Made by a program: the position numbers and the translations under genes
Notes under the pieces: model-generated
Told to the model about the DNA's origin: nothing
Database searches by the model: none
Seen by the model: the letters and a program-made list of their open reading frames with translations, nothing else
In this document: piece by piece, positions 1-7,915 of the stretch
Numbering within the stretch: position 1 is the first letter of the stretch
Layout of the letters: each line of letters begins with the position of its first letter
Assembly (NCBI RefSeq): GCF_001696615.3
Contig: NZ_CP032279.1
Location: forward strand, 3,286,001-3,350,000
Reading direction: 5' to 3'
DNA length: 64,000 nt
From: Acinetobacter sp. WCHAc010034
Lineage (GTDB): Bacteria; Pseudomonadota; Gammaproteobacteria; Pseudomonadales; Moraxellaceae

Positions 1-20
1 TTTTGGAGCAAAAGTCTTAA
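1..20 (+). CDS. 3' end of an upstream gene, probably rnc (RNase III), partial
   Basis: Only the last codons are inside the window. Read in the frame that ends at the TAA at 18-20 they give Leu-Glu-Gln-Lys-Ser-stop. The stop overlaps the era ATG by one base (TAATG), which suggests translational coupling. The identification rests only on the common lep-rnc-era gene order in proteobacteria; the visible sequence cannot prove it. Confidence 0.35.
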
Positions 21-1048
21 TGACTACTCATTCCGATCACAACGATGCTGATCACGAGCCGCAAAGCGGCAGCGACGACTTAATCAGTCAATTTTTCAGT
101 TCACAGGGAACTGAAATTCCATCGGATTACCGCAGCGGCTTTGTCGCCATTGTCGGCCGTCCGAATGTGGGTAAATCCACGCTGATGAACCATCTGCTGG
201 GGCAGAAGCTGTCCATCACTTCGCGCAAGCCGCAAACTACCCGCCATAAAATTGTCGGGATTGATTCGCGCGAAAAATCCCAGGCGGTATTTGTGGATAC
301 CCCGGGAATGCATAAAAAAGAAGTGCGCGCCATCAACAAAATGATGAACCGGGCGGCATCTTCTGCATTGCGTGATGTAAACTTGGTGTTGTTTGTGCTT
401 GATGCCGATAAGTGGACTCAAAATGATGAGCTTGTTTTGGAAAAACTTAAAAATGCAGATATGCCGGTTATTTTGGTGATCAATAAAATTGATACGCTTG
501 AAAATAAGAACCATGCATTGCCTTTGATTCAGGAACGCGCAAAATTAATGAATTTTGCCGAGGTTGTTCCTGTCTCTGCATTGCGCGGCGCAAACCTGGA
601 TCATTTGCGCAATATTATTGAAAACTATCTGCCTTTCCAGCCGCCGCTGTATTCGCTGGAGCAGCTGACCGACCGTTCAGAGCGCTTCCTGGCCTCTGAA
701 GTGATCCGTGAAAAGATCATGCGCCAGCTGGGCGAAGAGCTTCCATATGATTTAACCGTGCAGATTGAGTCCTTCAAGACTGAAGAAGCCACGATTAATG
801 AAAAAACTGGCCGTCCAAAAGCTGCCTGCACTTATATTGACGCCACAATCTTTGTTGACCGTCCGGGCCAAAAAGCCATTGTGATTGGTGAAAAGGGCGC
901 CAAGCTGAAGAAAATCGGCATGGATGCCCGTGTTGACATGGAAAAAATGTTTGAACAGAAGATCATGCTGACCCTTTGGGTGAAAGTGAAAGGCGGCTGG
1001 TCTGATGATGAGCGCGCATTGAAGAGCTTGGGCTACAGCGACATCTGA
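20..1048 (+). CDS. era: GTPase Era
   Basis: Ribosome-associated GTPase that binds the 3' end of 16S rRNA and assists 30S subunit maturation. The G1 loop GRPNVGKS lies near residue 46, the G3 region DTPG near 93, and NKID (G4) near 155. The C-terminal KH domain carries the GEKGAKLKKIG RNA-binding turn. At 342 residues it is about 40 longer than E. coli Era because of a polar, acidic N-terminal extension before the G domain. The ATG at 20 overlaps the preceding stop (TAATG), and a GGAG sits about a dozen bases upstream. It leads a co-directional block with a small lipoprotein gene, recO, pdxJ and miaE. Confidence 0.97.
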   Translation: MTTHSDHNDADHEPQSGSDDLISQFFSSQGTEIPSDYRSGFVAIVGRPNVGKSTLMNHLLGQKLSITSRKPQTTRHKIVGIDSREKSQAVFVDTPGMHKKEVRAINKMMNRAASSALRDVNLVLFVLDADKWTQNDELVLEKLKNADMPVILVINKIDTLENKNHALPLIQERAKLMNFAEVVPVSALRGANLDHLRNIIENYLPFQPPLYSLEQLTDRSERFLASEVIREKIMRQLGEELPYDLTVQIESFKTEEATINEKTGRPKAACTYIDATIFVDRPGQKAIVIGEKGAKLKKIGMDARVDMEKMFEQKIMLTLWVKVKGGWSDDERALKSLGYSDI

Positions 1049-1085
1049 TTGCGCTGTTCAGGCTTGAAACTTTAAGGGGGCGGTA

Positions 1086-1283
1086 ATGATAAAAGTATTG
1101 GCTGTCATAGTCTGTATGCTGTTGCTGCAGGGCTGCATTACGAAAATCGTTACCGTTCCGGTTAAAGTCGCGTATAAAACCACCAAAGGCGTGGTGAAAG
1201 GCACGGCTGCTGTCGTCGGCGCAGTTATTCCTGACGGGGATGACGAAGACGGGGAGCCGGATGCTAAAAAGAATAAAGATTAG
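1086..1283 (+). CDS. small lipoprotein (NF038104-like)
   Basis: A 65-residue protein with a short hydrophobic signal ending in a lipobox (LLQGC), so the mature protein would start at Cys17 and be lipidated. After it comes a Val/Lys/Thr-rich stretch (VPVKVAYKTTKGVVKGTAAVVG) and a highly acidic then lysine-rich tail. The sequence resembles a small lipoprotein family common in Acinetobacter; its function is unknown to me. The AAGGGGGCGGTA just before the ATG is a strong ribosome binding site. It lies between era and recO on the same strand, 37 bp after era and 17 bp before recO, so it is probably co-transcribed. Confidence 0.8.
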   Translation: MIKVLAVIVCMLLLQGCITKIVTVPVKVAYKTTKGVVKGTAAVVGAVIPDGDDEDGEPDAKKNKD

Positions 1284-1300
1284 AGCTAAGCGCCTGCATC

Positions 1301-2005
1301 ATGCGTAATGAAGTTCTGCATGGTTACCTCATCCATCACCGGAAATACCGCGAGCGCAGCCATATTGTGCATCTGTTTACGCAGGAGCATGGCCGTGTCG
1401 ACGGCATCTTAAGGCAAACCCCGCCGCCGCAGTATCAGCCGATTTGCCTGCAGGCTTCCGGCAAGTCTGAACTGAAAAATTTCACCAAGCTGGAAATTGT
1501 CAATCAGCCGGTCTTCTTTTTTGGCGATGCGTTTTTCTCCGGCTTTTACTTGAATGAAATTCTGCTGCGCCTTTGCCCCTTGGAAGTTGAAATGCCGCAG
1601 GCCTATGCGCAGTATGCGCAAACTTTGGCGCAGCTGCAGCATTTGTCTGAGCAGGATCAGCCTCATCAGTTTCTCAAGCAGATTCTGCGCAGATTTGAGC
1701 ATGAGCTGCTGGAAGATCTTGGCTATGCGCTGGATTTTTTCACCGATGCCAATCAGCAGGAAATCACGCCGGAGCAGCAGTATCTGTTCCAGCTGAATGA
1801 AGGCTTTATGCCTTCTGCGCAGGCCTCCCGCGCGGCATTGGCCGGGCAGCAGATCCTGTCCATGCGCGCATATGAAAAGGGTGGGGATTTTAACCCGGAA
1901 CAGTTACAATTGCTGTCCAGGCTTTACCGGCAGATGATCACTTCGCTGCTGGGTGAACGCCCATTGAAAAGCCGTCAGCTGTGGATACAGAATTCTCAAA
2001 CATAA
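1301..2005 (+). CDS. recO: DNA repair protein RecO
   Basis: Recombination mediator of the RecFOR pathway; with RecR it helps load RecA on SSB-coated single-stranded DNA. The N-terminal OB-fold is recognisable (VLHGYLIHHRKYRERSHIVH, then EHGRVDGILRQ) and is followed by the helical C-terminal part. The length of 234 residues fits the family. It has no strong Shine-Dalgarno and starts 17 bp after the lipoprotein gene, so it may depend on upstream translation. pdxJ follows after 20 bp, the same recO-pdxJ order as in E. coli. Confidence 0.95.
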   Translation: MRNEVLHGYLIHHRKYRERSHIVHLFTQEHGRVDGILRQTPPPQYQPICLQASGKSELKNFTKLEIVNQPVFFFGDAFFSGFYLNEILLRLCPLEVEMPQAYAQYAQTLAQLQHLSEQDQPHQFLKQILRRFEHELLEDLGYALDFFTDANQQEITPEQQYLFQLNEGFMPSAQASRAALAGQQILSMRAYEKGGDFNPEQLQLLSRLYRQMITSLLGERPLKSRQLWIQNSQT

Positions 2006-2025
2006 CCGTAATTTAGGAAAATATT

Positions 2026-2751
2026 ATGGCTGCACTACTTGGTGTAAATATTGACCATGTGGCAACATTGCGGCAGGCCCGCGGCACTGCTTATCCTGAC
2101 CCTGTGCAGGCTGCGCTGATTTGCGAGCAGGCGGGCGCGGAAGGCATTACCCTGCATTTGCGGGAAGACCGCCGCCATATTCAGGATGACGACGTGCGCC
2201 GCATGCGCTCCGTGCTGAAAACCCGGATGAATCTGGAAATGGCGGTTACGCCGGAAATGGTTGAATTCGCTAAAGAGATTCAGCCACAGCATGTCTGCCT
2301 AGTGCCTGAGAAGCGTCAGGAAGTGACCACTGAAGGCGGTTTGGATGTGGTCGGCCATTTTGAAGATGTCAAGCGGGCCACGCAGGAACTGGCTGCCATC
2401 GGCTGCGATGTTTCTCTGTTTATTGATGCGGATATCGCTCAGATTGACGCAGCAGTGGCTTGCGGCGCGCCGACCATTGAGCTGCATACCGGCGCCTATG
2501 CTGATGCGGCCACCGCGGAAGCGCAGCAGCATGAGCTGGAGCGCATTATTCAGGGCGCGGCATACGCAGCTTCTAAAGGCCTAGTGGTGAATGCGGGCCA
2601 CGGCCTGAATTTGGCAAACGTCGCGCCGATTGCCAGAATTCCGCAAATTCATGAACTGAATATTGGCCATGCCATTATTGCGGATGCTGTGTTTTCCGGC
2701 CTGGCGCACGTTGTGCAGCAGATGAAAGCTGCCATTCAGGCTGCGCGTTAA
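2026..2751 (+). CDS. pdxJ: pyridoxine 5'-phosphate synthase PdxJ
   Basis: Last step of the DXP-dependent vitamin B6 pathway: condenses 1-deoxy-D-xylulose 5-phosphate with 3-amino-2-oxopropyl phosphate to pyridoxine 5'-phosphate. The family's opening [16 protein letters not shown] is intact, as are [11 protein letters not shown] and the late glycine-rich NAGHGLN segment. The length of 241 residues is typical of this TIM-barrel enzyme. A good ribosome binding site (TAGGAAAATATT) precedes the ATG. It follows recO closely and is followed by miaE after 18 bp. Confidence 0.97.
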   Translation: MAALLGVNIDHVATLRQARGTAYPDPVQAALICEQAGAEGITLHLREDRRHIQDDDVRRMRSVLKTRMNLEMAVTPEMVEFAKEIQPQHVCLVPEKRQEVTTEGGLDVVGHFEDVKRATQELAAIGCDVSLFIDADIAQIDAAVACGAPTIELHTGAYADAATAEAQQHELERIIQGAAYAASKGLVVNAGHGLNLANVAPIARIPQIHELNIGHAIIADAVFSGLAHVVQQMKAAIQAAR

Positions 2752-2769
2752 TTTTATTGATGCAGAAAT

Positions 2770-3414
2770 ATGTCAAATATTGATTATGATGAGCTGATGA
2801 AGCCGGTGATCGGCTTCCTCGGCTGTGAAACCCCGAAAGCCTGGCTGGATAAAGCCGTGCAGAATCTTGATATTCTGATGCTGGATCATGCCAACTGTGA
2901 AAAGAAAGCCGCCAGTACGGCAATGAACCTGATGTTCCGCTACAGCTTTTTGACAGATCTTCAGGTGAGGCTGGCGCAGCTGGTGCGTGAAGAAATGCTG
3001 CATTACGAACAGGTGCTGGAGCTTATGGCAAAGCGCGGCGTGGAGCTGAAAGGGTTGAGCGCCGGACGCTATGCCGGCGGCCTGCGCAAGGAAATCCGCA
3101 CCTATGAGCCGGAAGCTTTGATTGATGTCCTGATTATCGGGGCCTTTGTTGAGGCGCGCTCTTGCGAGCGCTTCTATGCGCTGGCGCCGCGGGTGGATGA
3201 CGAGCTGGGCCGTTACTACCGTTACCTGTTGAAGTCTGAATCGCGCCACTATGAAGACTATCTGAAGCTGGCGCGGGATGTTGCGGAATCGGCGAAACTG
3301 AAAAATCCGCAGGAAGACATTCAGGATCGGATTCAGCATATCCGTGAAGTGGAAAAAGCGCTGATTTTAAGCCCGGATGAGCTGTTCCGCTTCCACAGCG
3401 GCGCGCCTGCTTGA
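2770..3414 (+). CDS. miaE: tRNA-(ms2io6A)-hydroxylase MiaE
   Basis: Non-haem diiron monooxygenase that hydroxylates the isopentenyl side chain of ms2i6A37 in tRNAs reading UNN codons. The ferritin-like four-helix fold shows its metal ligands in EEMLHYEQ (near residue 76) and ESRHYEDY (near 158), with a third Glu in FVEARSCERFYAL. The length of 214 residues is in the family range. It is the last gene of the era block and is followed by a strong hairpin terminator. Three tRNA genes lie just beyond on the opposite strand; these are tRNA-Asn, not MiaE substrates. Confidence 0.93.
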   Translation: MSNIDYDELMKPVIGFLGCETPKAWLDKAVQNLDILMLDHANCEKKAASTAMNLMFRYSFLTDLQVRLAQLVREEMLHYEQVLELMAKRGVELKGLSAGRYAGGLRKEIRTYEPEALIDVLIIGAFVEARSCERFYALAPRVDDELGRYYRYLLKSESRHYEDYLKLARDVAESAKLKNPQEDIQDRIQHIREVEKALILSPDELFRFHSGAPA

Positions 3415-3440
3415 TGGGCTGAAGTTTTTGATGTTCTGAA

Positions 3441-3467
3441 AAAGCAGGAATAATATTCCTGCTTTTT
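3441..3467 (+). terminator. rho-independent terminator after miaE
   Basis: A 10-bp perfect stem (AAAGCAGGAA / TTCCTGCTTT) closes a 3-4 base loop and is followed by a T run, 27 bp after the miaE stop. Confidence 0.85.
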
Positions 3468-3527
3468 TATTGCATGCGCTAAATGCTTTTGAGCAGCGCC
3501 TTCAGGGCGGGACACTGGAATAAAAAA

Positions 3528-3551
3528 AGCCCATGTCATAATGCATGGGCT
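3528..3551 (-). terminator. terminator behind tRNA-Asn copy 1
   Basis: Stem AGCCCATG / CATGGGCT with an 8-base loop. Read on the minus strand it is followed by a T run (A7 at 3522-3528 on the plus strand). It starts about 12 bp after the 3' end of the tRNA and is nearly identical to the hairpin behind the second copy. Confidence 0.8.
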
Positions 3552-3563
3552 TTTTCAGAATTT

Positions 3564-3639
3564 TGGCTCTCCCACCTGGGCTCGAACCAGGGACCTGCGG
3601 ATTAACAGTCCGTCGCTCTACCGACTGAGCTATGGGAGA
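3564..3639 (-). tRNA. tRNA-Asn (GTT), copy 1
   Basis: A 76-nt cloverleaf including the encoded CCA. The acceptor stem is TCTCCCA / TGGGAGA with discriminator G, the anticodon loop CTGTTAA gives anticodon GTT, and the T loop is GGTTCGAGCC. It forms its own unit with the terminator at 3528-3551 and lies about 200 bp downstream of the two other copies. Confidence 0.97.
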
Positions 3640-3807
3640 ATCTGGAAGGGATTGTAGGCATTGAAAGCCCAATGGTCAAGCTTAAAGTCTTTAAAACAGG
3701 GTGGAATACGGCTGAATGAACTAAAACTAAACAATGAATTCATCAGGTTAAACATGTCGCGCGCATTTTGTGCGTATGAGTGATGCATCTTAAATCTGAG
3801 GCATAAA

Positions 3808-3837
3808 AAAAGCCCATGTTGCAATACATGGGCTTTT
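3808..3837 (-). terminator. terminator behind tRNA-Asn copies 2 and 3
   Basis: AGCCCATG, an 8-base loop and CATGGGCT, with an A-tract on the plus strand that gives the T run on the minus strand. It repeats the hairpin at 3528-3551 with the same spacing to the tRNA. Confidence 0.8.
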
Positions 3838-3845
3838 TAGAATCT

Positions 3846-3921
3846 TGGCTCTTCCACCTGGGCTCGAACCAGGGACCTGCGGATTAACAGTCCGTCGCTC
3901 TACCGACTGAGCTATGGAAGA
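3846..3921 (-). tRNA. tRNA-Asn (GTT), copy 2
   Basis: 76 nt with encoded CCA and anticodon GTT. It differs from copy 1 only in the acceptor stem (TCTTCCA / TGGAAGA), as a compensated pair. It lies 5 bp downstream of copy 3 on the same strand, so the two must be processed from one transcript. Confidence 0.97.
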
Positions 3922-3926
3922 ATAGA

Positions 3927-4002
3927 TGGCTCTCCAACCTGGGCTCGAACCAGGGACCTGCGGATTAACAGTCCGTCGCTCTACCGACTGAGCTATTGGA
4001 GA
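3927..4002 (-). tRNA. tRNA-Asn (GTT), copy 3
   Basis: 76 nt with encoded CCA and anticodon GTT. The acceptor stem is TCTCCAA / TTGGAGA, again a compensated variant, and the rest of the body is identical to the other copies. It is first in the transcription order of the cluster. Confidence 0.97.
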
Positions 4003-4105
4003 ATCTGATGCGCATTTTAGGGATGAAAGCTGCGGCCGTCAACTAAATACTGTAGGGAAATGAATTGTTTGCTTTATAAATATTCATTTTTTGGCGGGAA
4101 ATAAA

Positions 4106-4130
4106 AAAATCACCCGTAATGGGTGATTTT
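4106..4130 (-). terminator. terminator after sodB
   Basis: AAAATCACCC, loop GTAAT, GGGTGATTTT: a 10-bp perfect stem with T runs on both strands. A second small inverted repeat (GAAATAG / CTATTTC) directly follows the sodB stop at 4162, so sodB may have two hairpins. Confidence 0.8.
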
Positions 4131-4161
4131 TTATGCATAAAAATAAGAAATAGCCTATTTC

Positions 4162-4788
4162 TTATTTTTCAACGCCAGCAGCCTGACCGGCATATTTAGC
4201 ATTTGCATAGTCCCAGTTCACCAGGCTTTCCAGGAAAGTTTTGATGTATGCAGGGCGCGCATTGCGGAAGTCGATGTAGTAAGCGTGTTCCCAAACGTCA
4301 ATTGTCAGCACAGCCACTTTGCCGTGCGCAAGCGGAGTGTCAGCATTTGAAGTTTTAAGGATAGACAGGTTGCCGTTTACTTCGTCAGCAACTAGCCAAG
4401 CCCAGCCTGAACCGAATTGAGTTGTTGCAGCAGCAGCAAACTCTTCAGCGAATTTTTCATAAGAACCGAAAGTTTCGTCAATTTTAGCTGCCAAAGCGCC
4501 AGTCGCTTTGCCGCCGCCATTTTTCGCCATGCAGTTCCAGTAGAATGTGTGGTTCCAAACTTGCGCTGCATTGTTGAAAACACCCGCTTTAGCTGCATCG
4601 CCGGCAACCGCCTTGATGATTTCTTCTAGGGTTTTGCCTTCAAGCTCAGTGCCCGCAATCAGGTTGTTTAAGTTAACAACATAAGTATTGTGGTGCTTGT
4701 CGTGGTGATATTCTAAAGTTTCTTTGCTGATGTGCGGAGCAAGATCTTCGTAACCGTACGGTAGGGCCGGTAAAGTAATCGTTGTCAT
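4162..4788 (-). CDS. sodB: superoxide dismutase [Fe]
   Basis: Cytoplasmic enzyme that dismutates superoxide to hydrogen peroxide and oxygen. Metal ligands are visible as His in [11 protein letters not shown], His in QVWNHTFYW, and Asp/His in [11 protein letters not shown]. The NAAQVWNH and FGSGWAWL contexts are typical of iron rather than manganese SODs. I place the start at the ATG at 4788 ([10 protein letters not shown], 208 residues) because AAGGAATTGAAACAC gives a well-placed ribosome binding site; a TTG nine bases further upstream is less likely. It is monocistronic, with its own terminator. Confidence 0.96.
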   Translation of the reverse strand: MTTITLPALPYGYEDLAPHISKETLEYHHDKHHNTYVVNLNNLIAGTELEGKTLEEIIKAVAGDAAKAGVFNNAAQVWNHTFYWNCMAKNGGGKATGALAAKIDETFGSYEKFAEEFAAAATTQFGSGWAWLVADEVNGNLSILKTSNADTPLAHGKVAVLTIDVWEHAYYIDFRNARPAYIKTFLESLVNWDYANAKYAGQAAGVEK

Positions 4789-4946
4789 GTGTTTCAATTC
4801 CTTGCATTTTGCTGGGTTTTGACATTAAGCGGCTTTATTGTAATAGATTCTTGGGCGAAATTGCGCATTGCTTATAAATAAGAATACAGAATAAGGCCCG
4901 AATTTATCCCGATAAAGAAAAATGCCAAAAGCAGGCTTCAACTAAA

Positions 4947-5705
4947 TTAAATCGGATTGTTTAATTCGAAATAACTATACTCAATATTGAACTGTTCTGA
5001 AATAGCTTTTGCCAAGCGCTGAACGCCATGGCGCTCGGTCGCATGGTGGCCGCAGGCATAGTAATGCACATTCAGCTCTTTCGCTTCATAGAAGGTGCGC
5101 TCACTGACTTCGCCTGAAATATAGGCGTCGCACTGCTGTTCGGCAGCCTTTGAAATGTAGTCCTGCGCGCCGCCTGTGCAGAAGCCTACCTTCTGAATGA
5201 AGGCTGGAGCTGCCGGCAGGTGAACCGCATTGAAGCCCAGGCGCTCTGACGCAAAGGCTCGAAATGCTTCCGGCGCCATCGGCTGCTTTAAATAGCCGAT
5301 ATTGCCAACCGGATTGCGTTCGCTTGGGTCCAAAGCTTCAATGTTTTCCAGTTCCAGCAGATCGGCAATGGCGGCATTGTTGCCCAGCACCGGGTGGCTG
5401 TCTAAGGGCAGGTGATAGGCTGCCAAAGAAATATCGTGCTGAATTAAGGTTTTAATGCGTTTGCCGCGCATGCCGGTAATGGGATAGGCCTCGCCTTTCC
5501 AGAAATAGCCGTGATGCACCAGCAGCAGGTCAGCGCCTTGCGCCACCGTGGCCTCAATAGCATCCTGCGATGCAGTGACGGCGCATAAAATTTTACGGAC
5601 TTCGGATTTACCTTCAATCTGCAGGCCATTGGGCGCATAGTCTTTAAATTCGTGCGCTTTTAAAGCCTGATTGCACCACTGAATAATGTCGTTTAATTGA
5701 GCCAT
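4947..5705 (-). CDS. Nif3-like dinuclear metal centre hexameric protein (YbgI type)
   Basis: Member of the NIF3/DUF34 family, toroidal hexamers with a two-metal site; the physiological substrate is unsettled. Metal-binding residues are visible in LLVHHGYFW and AYHLPLDSHPVLGNN near the middle, and CGHHATERHGV near the C-terminus. The C-terminal HHATER motif is diagnostic. I chose the ATG at 5705 (252 residues) because GGCGGA lies six bases before it; the ATG at 5711 would be almost on top of that site. The DegS-like protease gene is divergent across about 170 bp. Confidence 0.9.
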   Translation of the reverse strand: MAQLNDIIQWCNQALKAHEFKDYAPNGLQIEGKSEVRKILCAVTASQDAIEATVAQGADLLLVHHGYFWKGEAYPITGMRGKRIKTLIQHDISLAAYHLPLDSHPVLGNNAAIADLLELENIEALDPSERNPVGNIGYLKQPMAPEAFRAFASERLGFNAVHLPAAPAFIQKVGFCTGGAQDYISKAAEQQCDAYISGEVSERTFYEAKELNVHYYACGHHATERHGVQRLAKAISEQFNIEYSYFELNNPI

Positions 5706-5875
5706 CTGCATTCCGCCAATTCAAAATCAAATTTTACTATTTAAACATGCATTTAATTGTAACTAAAGCAGCACAAAACTCTGCGTTTTTTTTTAAGGAA
5801 GGCTGGAAATTTGCATTACAATACGGCTTAAATGATTGAACCATCAACAAATAAAAAATTTTAGAGGATACAGCC

Positions 5876-7060
5876 GTGCGCCGGACGTTTACTTGGTTAC
5901 CTTGGGTGTTGCTGATAGTTGTTATTATTGGCTTTTTGGGCTGGCAGCAGCTGCAGAAGCCCAAAGCGCCTGTTTCTCCAGACGGGGTGAAACTGCCTGC
6001 AGAAAAAGTCGAACCGCTGATTGACACTTCGCGCACAGGCGGCGTTGTGTCTTACAGCGCAGCGGTTAAAGTGGCAGCGCCGGCGGTTGTGAATATCTTT
6101 ACCACGCAGAAAGTCAAGCAGCTGGATCATCCTTTGCTGAATGACCCGGCATTCCGCGAGTTTTTCGGCAATCAGCTGCCGGATCAGCTGAAGCAGGACC
6201 CGAATGAAAACAGCTTGGGTTCAGGAGTGATTGTGCGCCCAGACGGCTATATTCTGACGAATAATCATGTGATTGCTCAGGCTGATCAGATTATTGTGGC
6301 ATTGAATGACGGGCGCCGGGCCGAAGCCAAAGTGGTCGGCACAGACCCGGATACCGACCTTGCGGTGATTAAAATTGAAATGGATCAGCTTCCTGTGCTG
6401 CCGTTCAAGCTCAGCGGCAATGAAGTCGGCGATGTTGTGCTGGCGATTGGCAATCCGTTTGGCGTGGGCCAAACTGTAACGCAGGGCATCATCTCTGCAA
6501 CTGAGCGCTCAGACTTGGGCATCAATACCTATGAAGACTTTATTCAGACCGATGCAGCCATTAACCCGGGCAACTCTGGTGGCGCGCTGATTGATGTTGC
6601 GGGCAACCTGATTGGCGTGAATACGGCAATTTTCTCGCAATCCGGCGGCTCATTGGGCATCGGTTTTGCCATTCCTGCAAAAATCTGCCAGCAAGTGCTG
6701 AATGCGATTTTAAAAGATGGCCGTGTTGTGCGCGGCTACTTAGGCATCAGCCTGCTGCCAATTGAGCAGGAAAATGTCTTTGCGCCGAAAGAGCAGGGAG
6801 TCATTGTGGCGCATGTGCAGCCGAATGGCCCGGCTGCCAAAGCCGGCCTGAAGCGCGGCGATAAAATTTTGAAAGTGAATAATGAAGTGATTACTTCAGC
6901 ATCGCACTTAATCAATTATGTCGCTTTGCAGGCGCCGAACAGCACGGTTCAAGTGTCGATTGAGCGCGACAAACAGCCGATGACGCTGCCGGTGACCATT
7001 ACCGAAAGGAAAGCGCAGGAGCAAAATGCTGAGTCGCAATATATTCCATTGCCGCGCTGA
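5876..7060 (+). CDS. HtrA-family serine protease, DegS/AlgW-like (one PDZ)
   Basis: Periplasm-facing trypsin-like protease anchored by an N-terminal membrane helix (residues about 9-23, WVLLIVVIIGFLGW after an RR start). The catalytic triad is intact: His131 (TNNHVI), Asp161 (DTDLAVIKI) and Ser234 (NPGNSGGAL). One PDZ domain follows at roughly residues 285-380 (GYLGISLL to PAAKAGLKRGDKIL). A single PDZ plus a membrane anchor matches DegS/AlgW, which starts sigma-E release, rather than two-PDZ DegP/DegQ; the role here is inferred. It starts at GTG with AGAGGA about nine bases upstream. Its terminator is split by a mobile element. Confidence 0.88.
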   Translation: MRRTFTWLPWVLLIVVIIGFLGWQQLQKPKAPVSPDGVKLPAEKVEPLIDTSRTGGVVSYSAAVKVAAPAVVNIFTTQKVKQLDHPLLNDPAFREFFGNQLPDQLKQDPNENSLGSGVIVRPDGYILTNNHVIAQADQIIVALNDGRRAEAKVVGTDPDTDLAVIKIEMDQLPVLPFKLSGNEVGDVVLAIGNPFGVGQTVTQGIISATERSDLGINTYEDFIQTDAAINPGNSGGALIDVAGNLIGVNTAIFSQSGGSLGIGFAIPAKICQQVLNAILKDGRVVRGYLGISLLPIEQENVFAPKEQGVIVAHVQPNGPAAKAGLKRGDKILKVNNEVITSASHLINYVALQAPNSTVQVSIERDKQPMTLPVTITERKAQEQNAESQYIPLPR

Positions 7061-7082
7061 TTGCTGCTAAGTAAAGAATCCC

Positions 7083-7091
7083 TCCAATGCG
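7083..7091. repeat. 9-bp direct repeat, left target-site duplication
   Basis: TCCAATGCG here is identical to 7270-7278 on the other side of the element. Confidence 0.85.
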
Positions 7092-7269
7092 GTAATGCCA
7101 GTCAGTTAAGCATTTTTAATCCTCCCCAACCCTCCTTTTTCAAAGGAGGGAGCGTTTCGAAATTCAACACCGTATTGAATTAAAGGGAGTTCCCCTCTTT
7201 TTCAAAGAGGGGTTAGGGGAGATTTATCAATCAGTAATCATGAAATTACGCTTAACTGATCAGCATTAC
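7092..7269 (+). mobile_element. MITE-like palindromic element, copy 1 (178 bp)
   Basis: Non-coding element bounded by about 20-bp imperfect terminal inverted repeats: the left end is GTAATGCCAGTCAGTTAAGC and the right end, read inverted, is GTAATGCTGATCAGTTAAGC. Inside are three hairpins: CCTCC-TTTTTCAAA-GGAGG, a central ATTCAACACCGTATTGAAT, and CCCCTC-TTTTTCAAA-GAGGGG. The flanks are a perfect 9-bp direct repeat. It encodes no protein, so a transposase in trans would be needed. A second copy, roughly 85 percent identical by eye and in opposite orientation, lies at 45609-45785. Confidence 0.85.
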
Positions 7270-7278
7270 TCCAATGCG
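7270..7278. repeat. 9-bp direct repeat, right target-site duplication
   Basis: TCCAATGCG, identical to 7083-7091. It equals the loop of the reconstructed terminator. Confidence 0.85.
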
Positions 7279-7289
7279 GGGGATTTTTT

Positions 7290-7513
7290 ATGCGCAGCTG
7301 TCCCGTCCGGCCAAAGCATCTGCCTCTGGAGGATATCCGCTATCTGTCCGCGGAGCTGACTGAGCTTGGCTATCAGATGCGTTTTGCAGTGAAATGAGTT
7401 CTTTTACAGTTTTAATGTCTATTGGATGCAGCCTGAGCGCTGCAGCAGCTGCACTGCAAAAGCAGCCAAAGCTATTAAAAGTAATGGAAAAACAGGGCGG
7501 TTCTTTACTATGA
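7290..7513 (+). other. two tiny overlapping ORFs, possible gene remnant
   Basis: An ATG at 7290 opens 35 codons ending at 7397. An ATG at 7394 overlaps that stop (ATGA) and opens 39 codons ending at 7513. The second contains SLSAAAAALQKQPKLLKVM, which loosely recalls a LysR helix-turn-helix. I cannot identify either one. They may be remnants of a decayed gene next to the element, or chance ORFs. Confidence 0.2.
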
Positions 7514-7543
7514 TGAAAACTGATGGATGATCTGGCGTTGAAT

Positions 7544-7834
7544 ATGCTGAAATTGATTGCGGAAGACTTTATACAGGAAGATAAAATTGACCTTGTGCTT
7601 CCTTTATACCAAGAGCTGGTGGAAAAGACCCGGGCTGAACCAGGGTGCATTTCCTATGAGCTGCACCATGACCTTAAGCTGAAAGGCCATTTCATTTTTG
7701 TTGAAGAATGGACGGGCCGCGCAGCATTAGATGCGCATGTTGAGTCTGAGCATTTCCAGAGATTGGTGCCCCAGATTGACCAGTATCAGACCCGGCAAGG
7801 GCGCTTTACTCATATGAGCAGCTTAGGGTTTTAA
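7544..7834 (+). CDS. antibiotic biosynthesis monooxygenase-fold protein (YgiN-like)
   Basis: Small dimeric ferredoxin-like (ABM) domain protein, a fold shared by quinol monooxygenases and related cofactor-free oxidases; the substrate is unknown. From the ATG at 7544 (MLKLIAEDFI) it has 96 residues and follows the family pattern: KIDLVLPLYQELVEKTRAEPGCISYELH, then FIFVEEWTGRAALDAH and HFQRLVP. An upstream in-frame ATG at 7523 would add seven residues, but neither start has a clear ribosome binding site and the family pattern begins at 7544. The stretch upstream looks decayed, so the gene may have lost its original leader. Confidence 0.8.
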   Translation: MLKLIAEDFIQEDKIDLVLPLYQELVEKTRAEPGCISYELHHDLKLKGHFIFVEEWTGRAALDAHVESEHFQRLVPQIDQYQTRQGRFTHMSSLGF

Positions 7835-7915
7835 GCTGTAAAGATTGATTGGCTGGCGGGTAAATCCTGAGCCTGAGTTGGCAAGGCCGATGCGGAATCA
7901 GCCTTGCATGGGCGC

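Larger units (their letters stand above)
7073..7289 (+). terminator. terminator of the DegS-like gene, interrupted by a palindromic element
   Basis: If 7092-7269 and one copy of the flanking 9-bp repeat are removed, the sequence restores AAAGAATCCC, loop TCCAATGCGG, GGGATTTTTT. That is a 10-bp stem with one G-T pair and a terminal T run, placed 12 bp after the stop. The two arms are now separated by the insertion. Confidence 0.7.
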
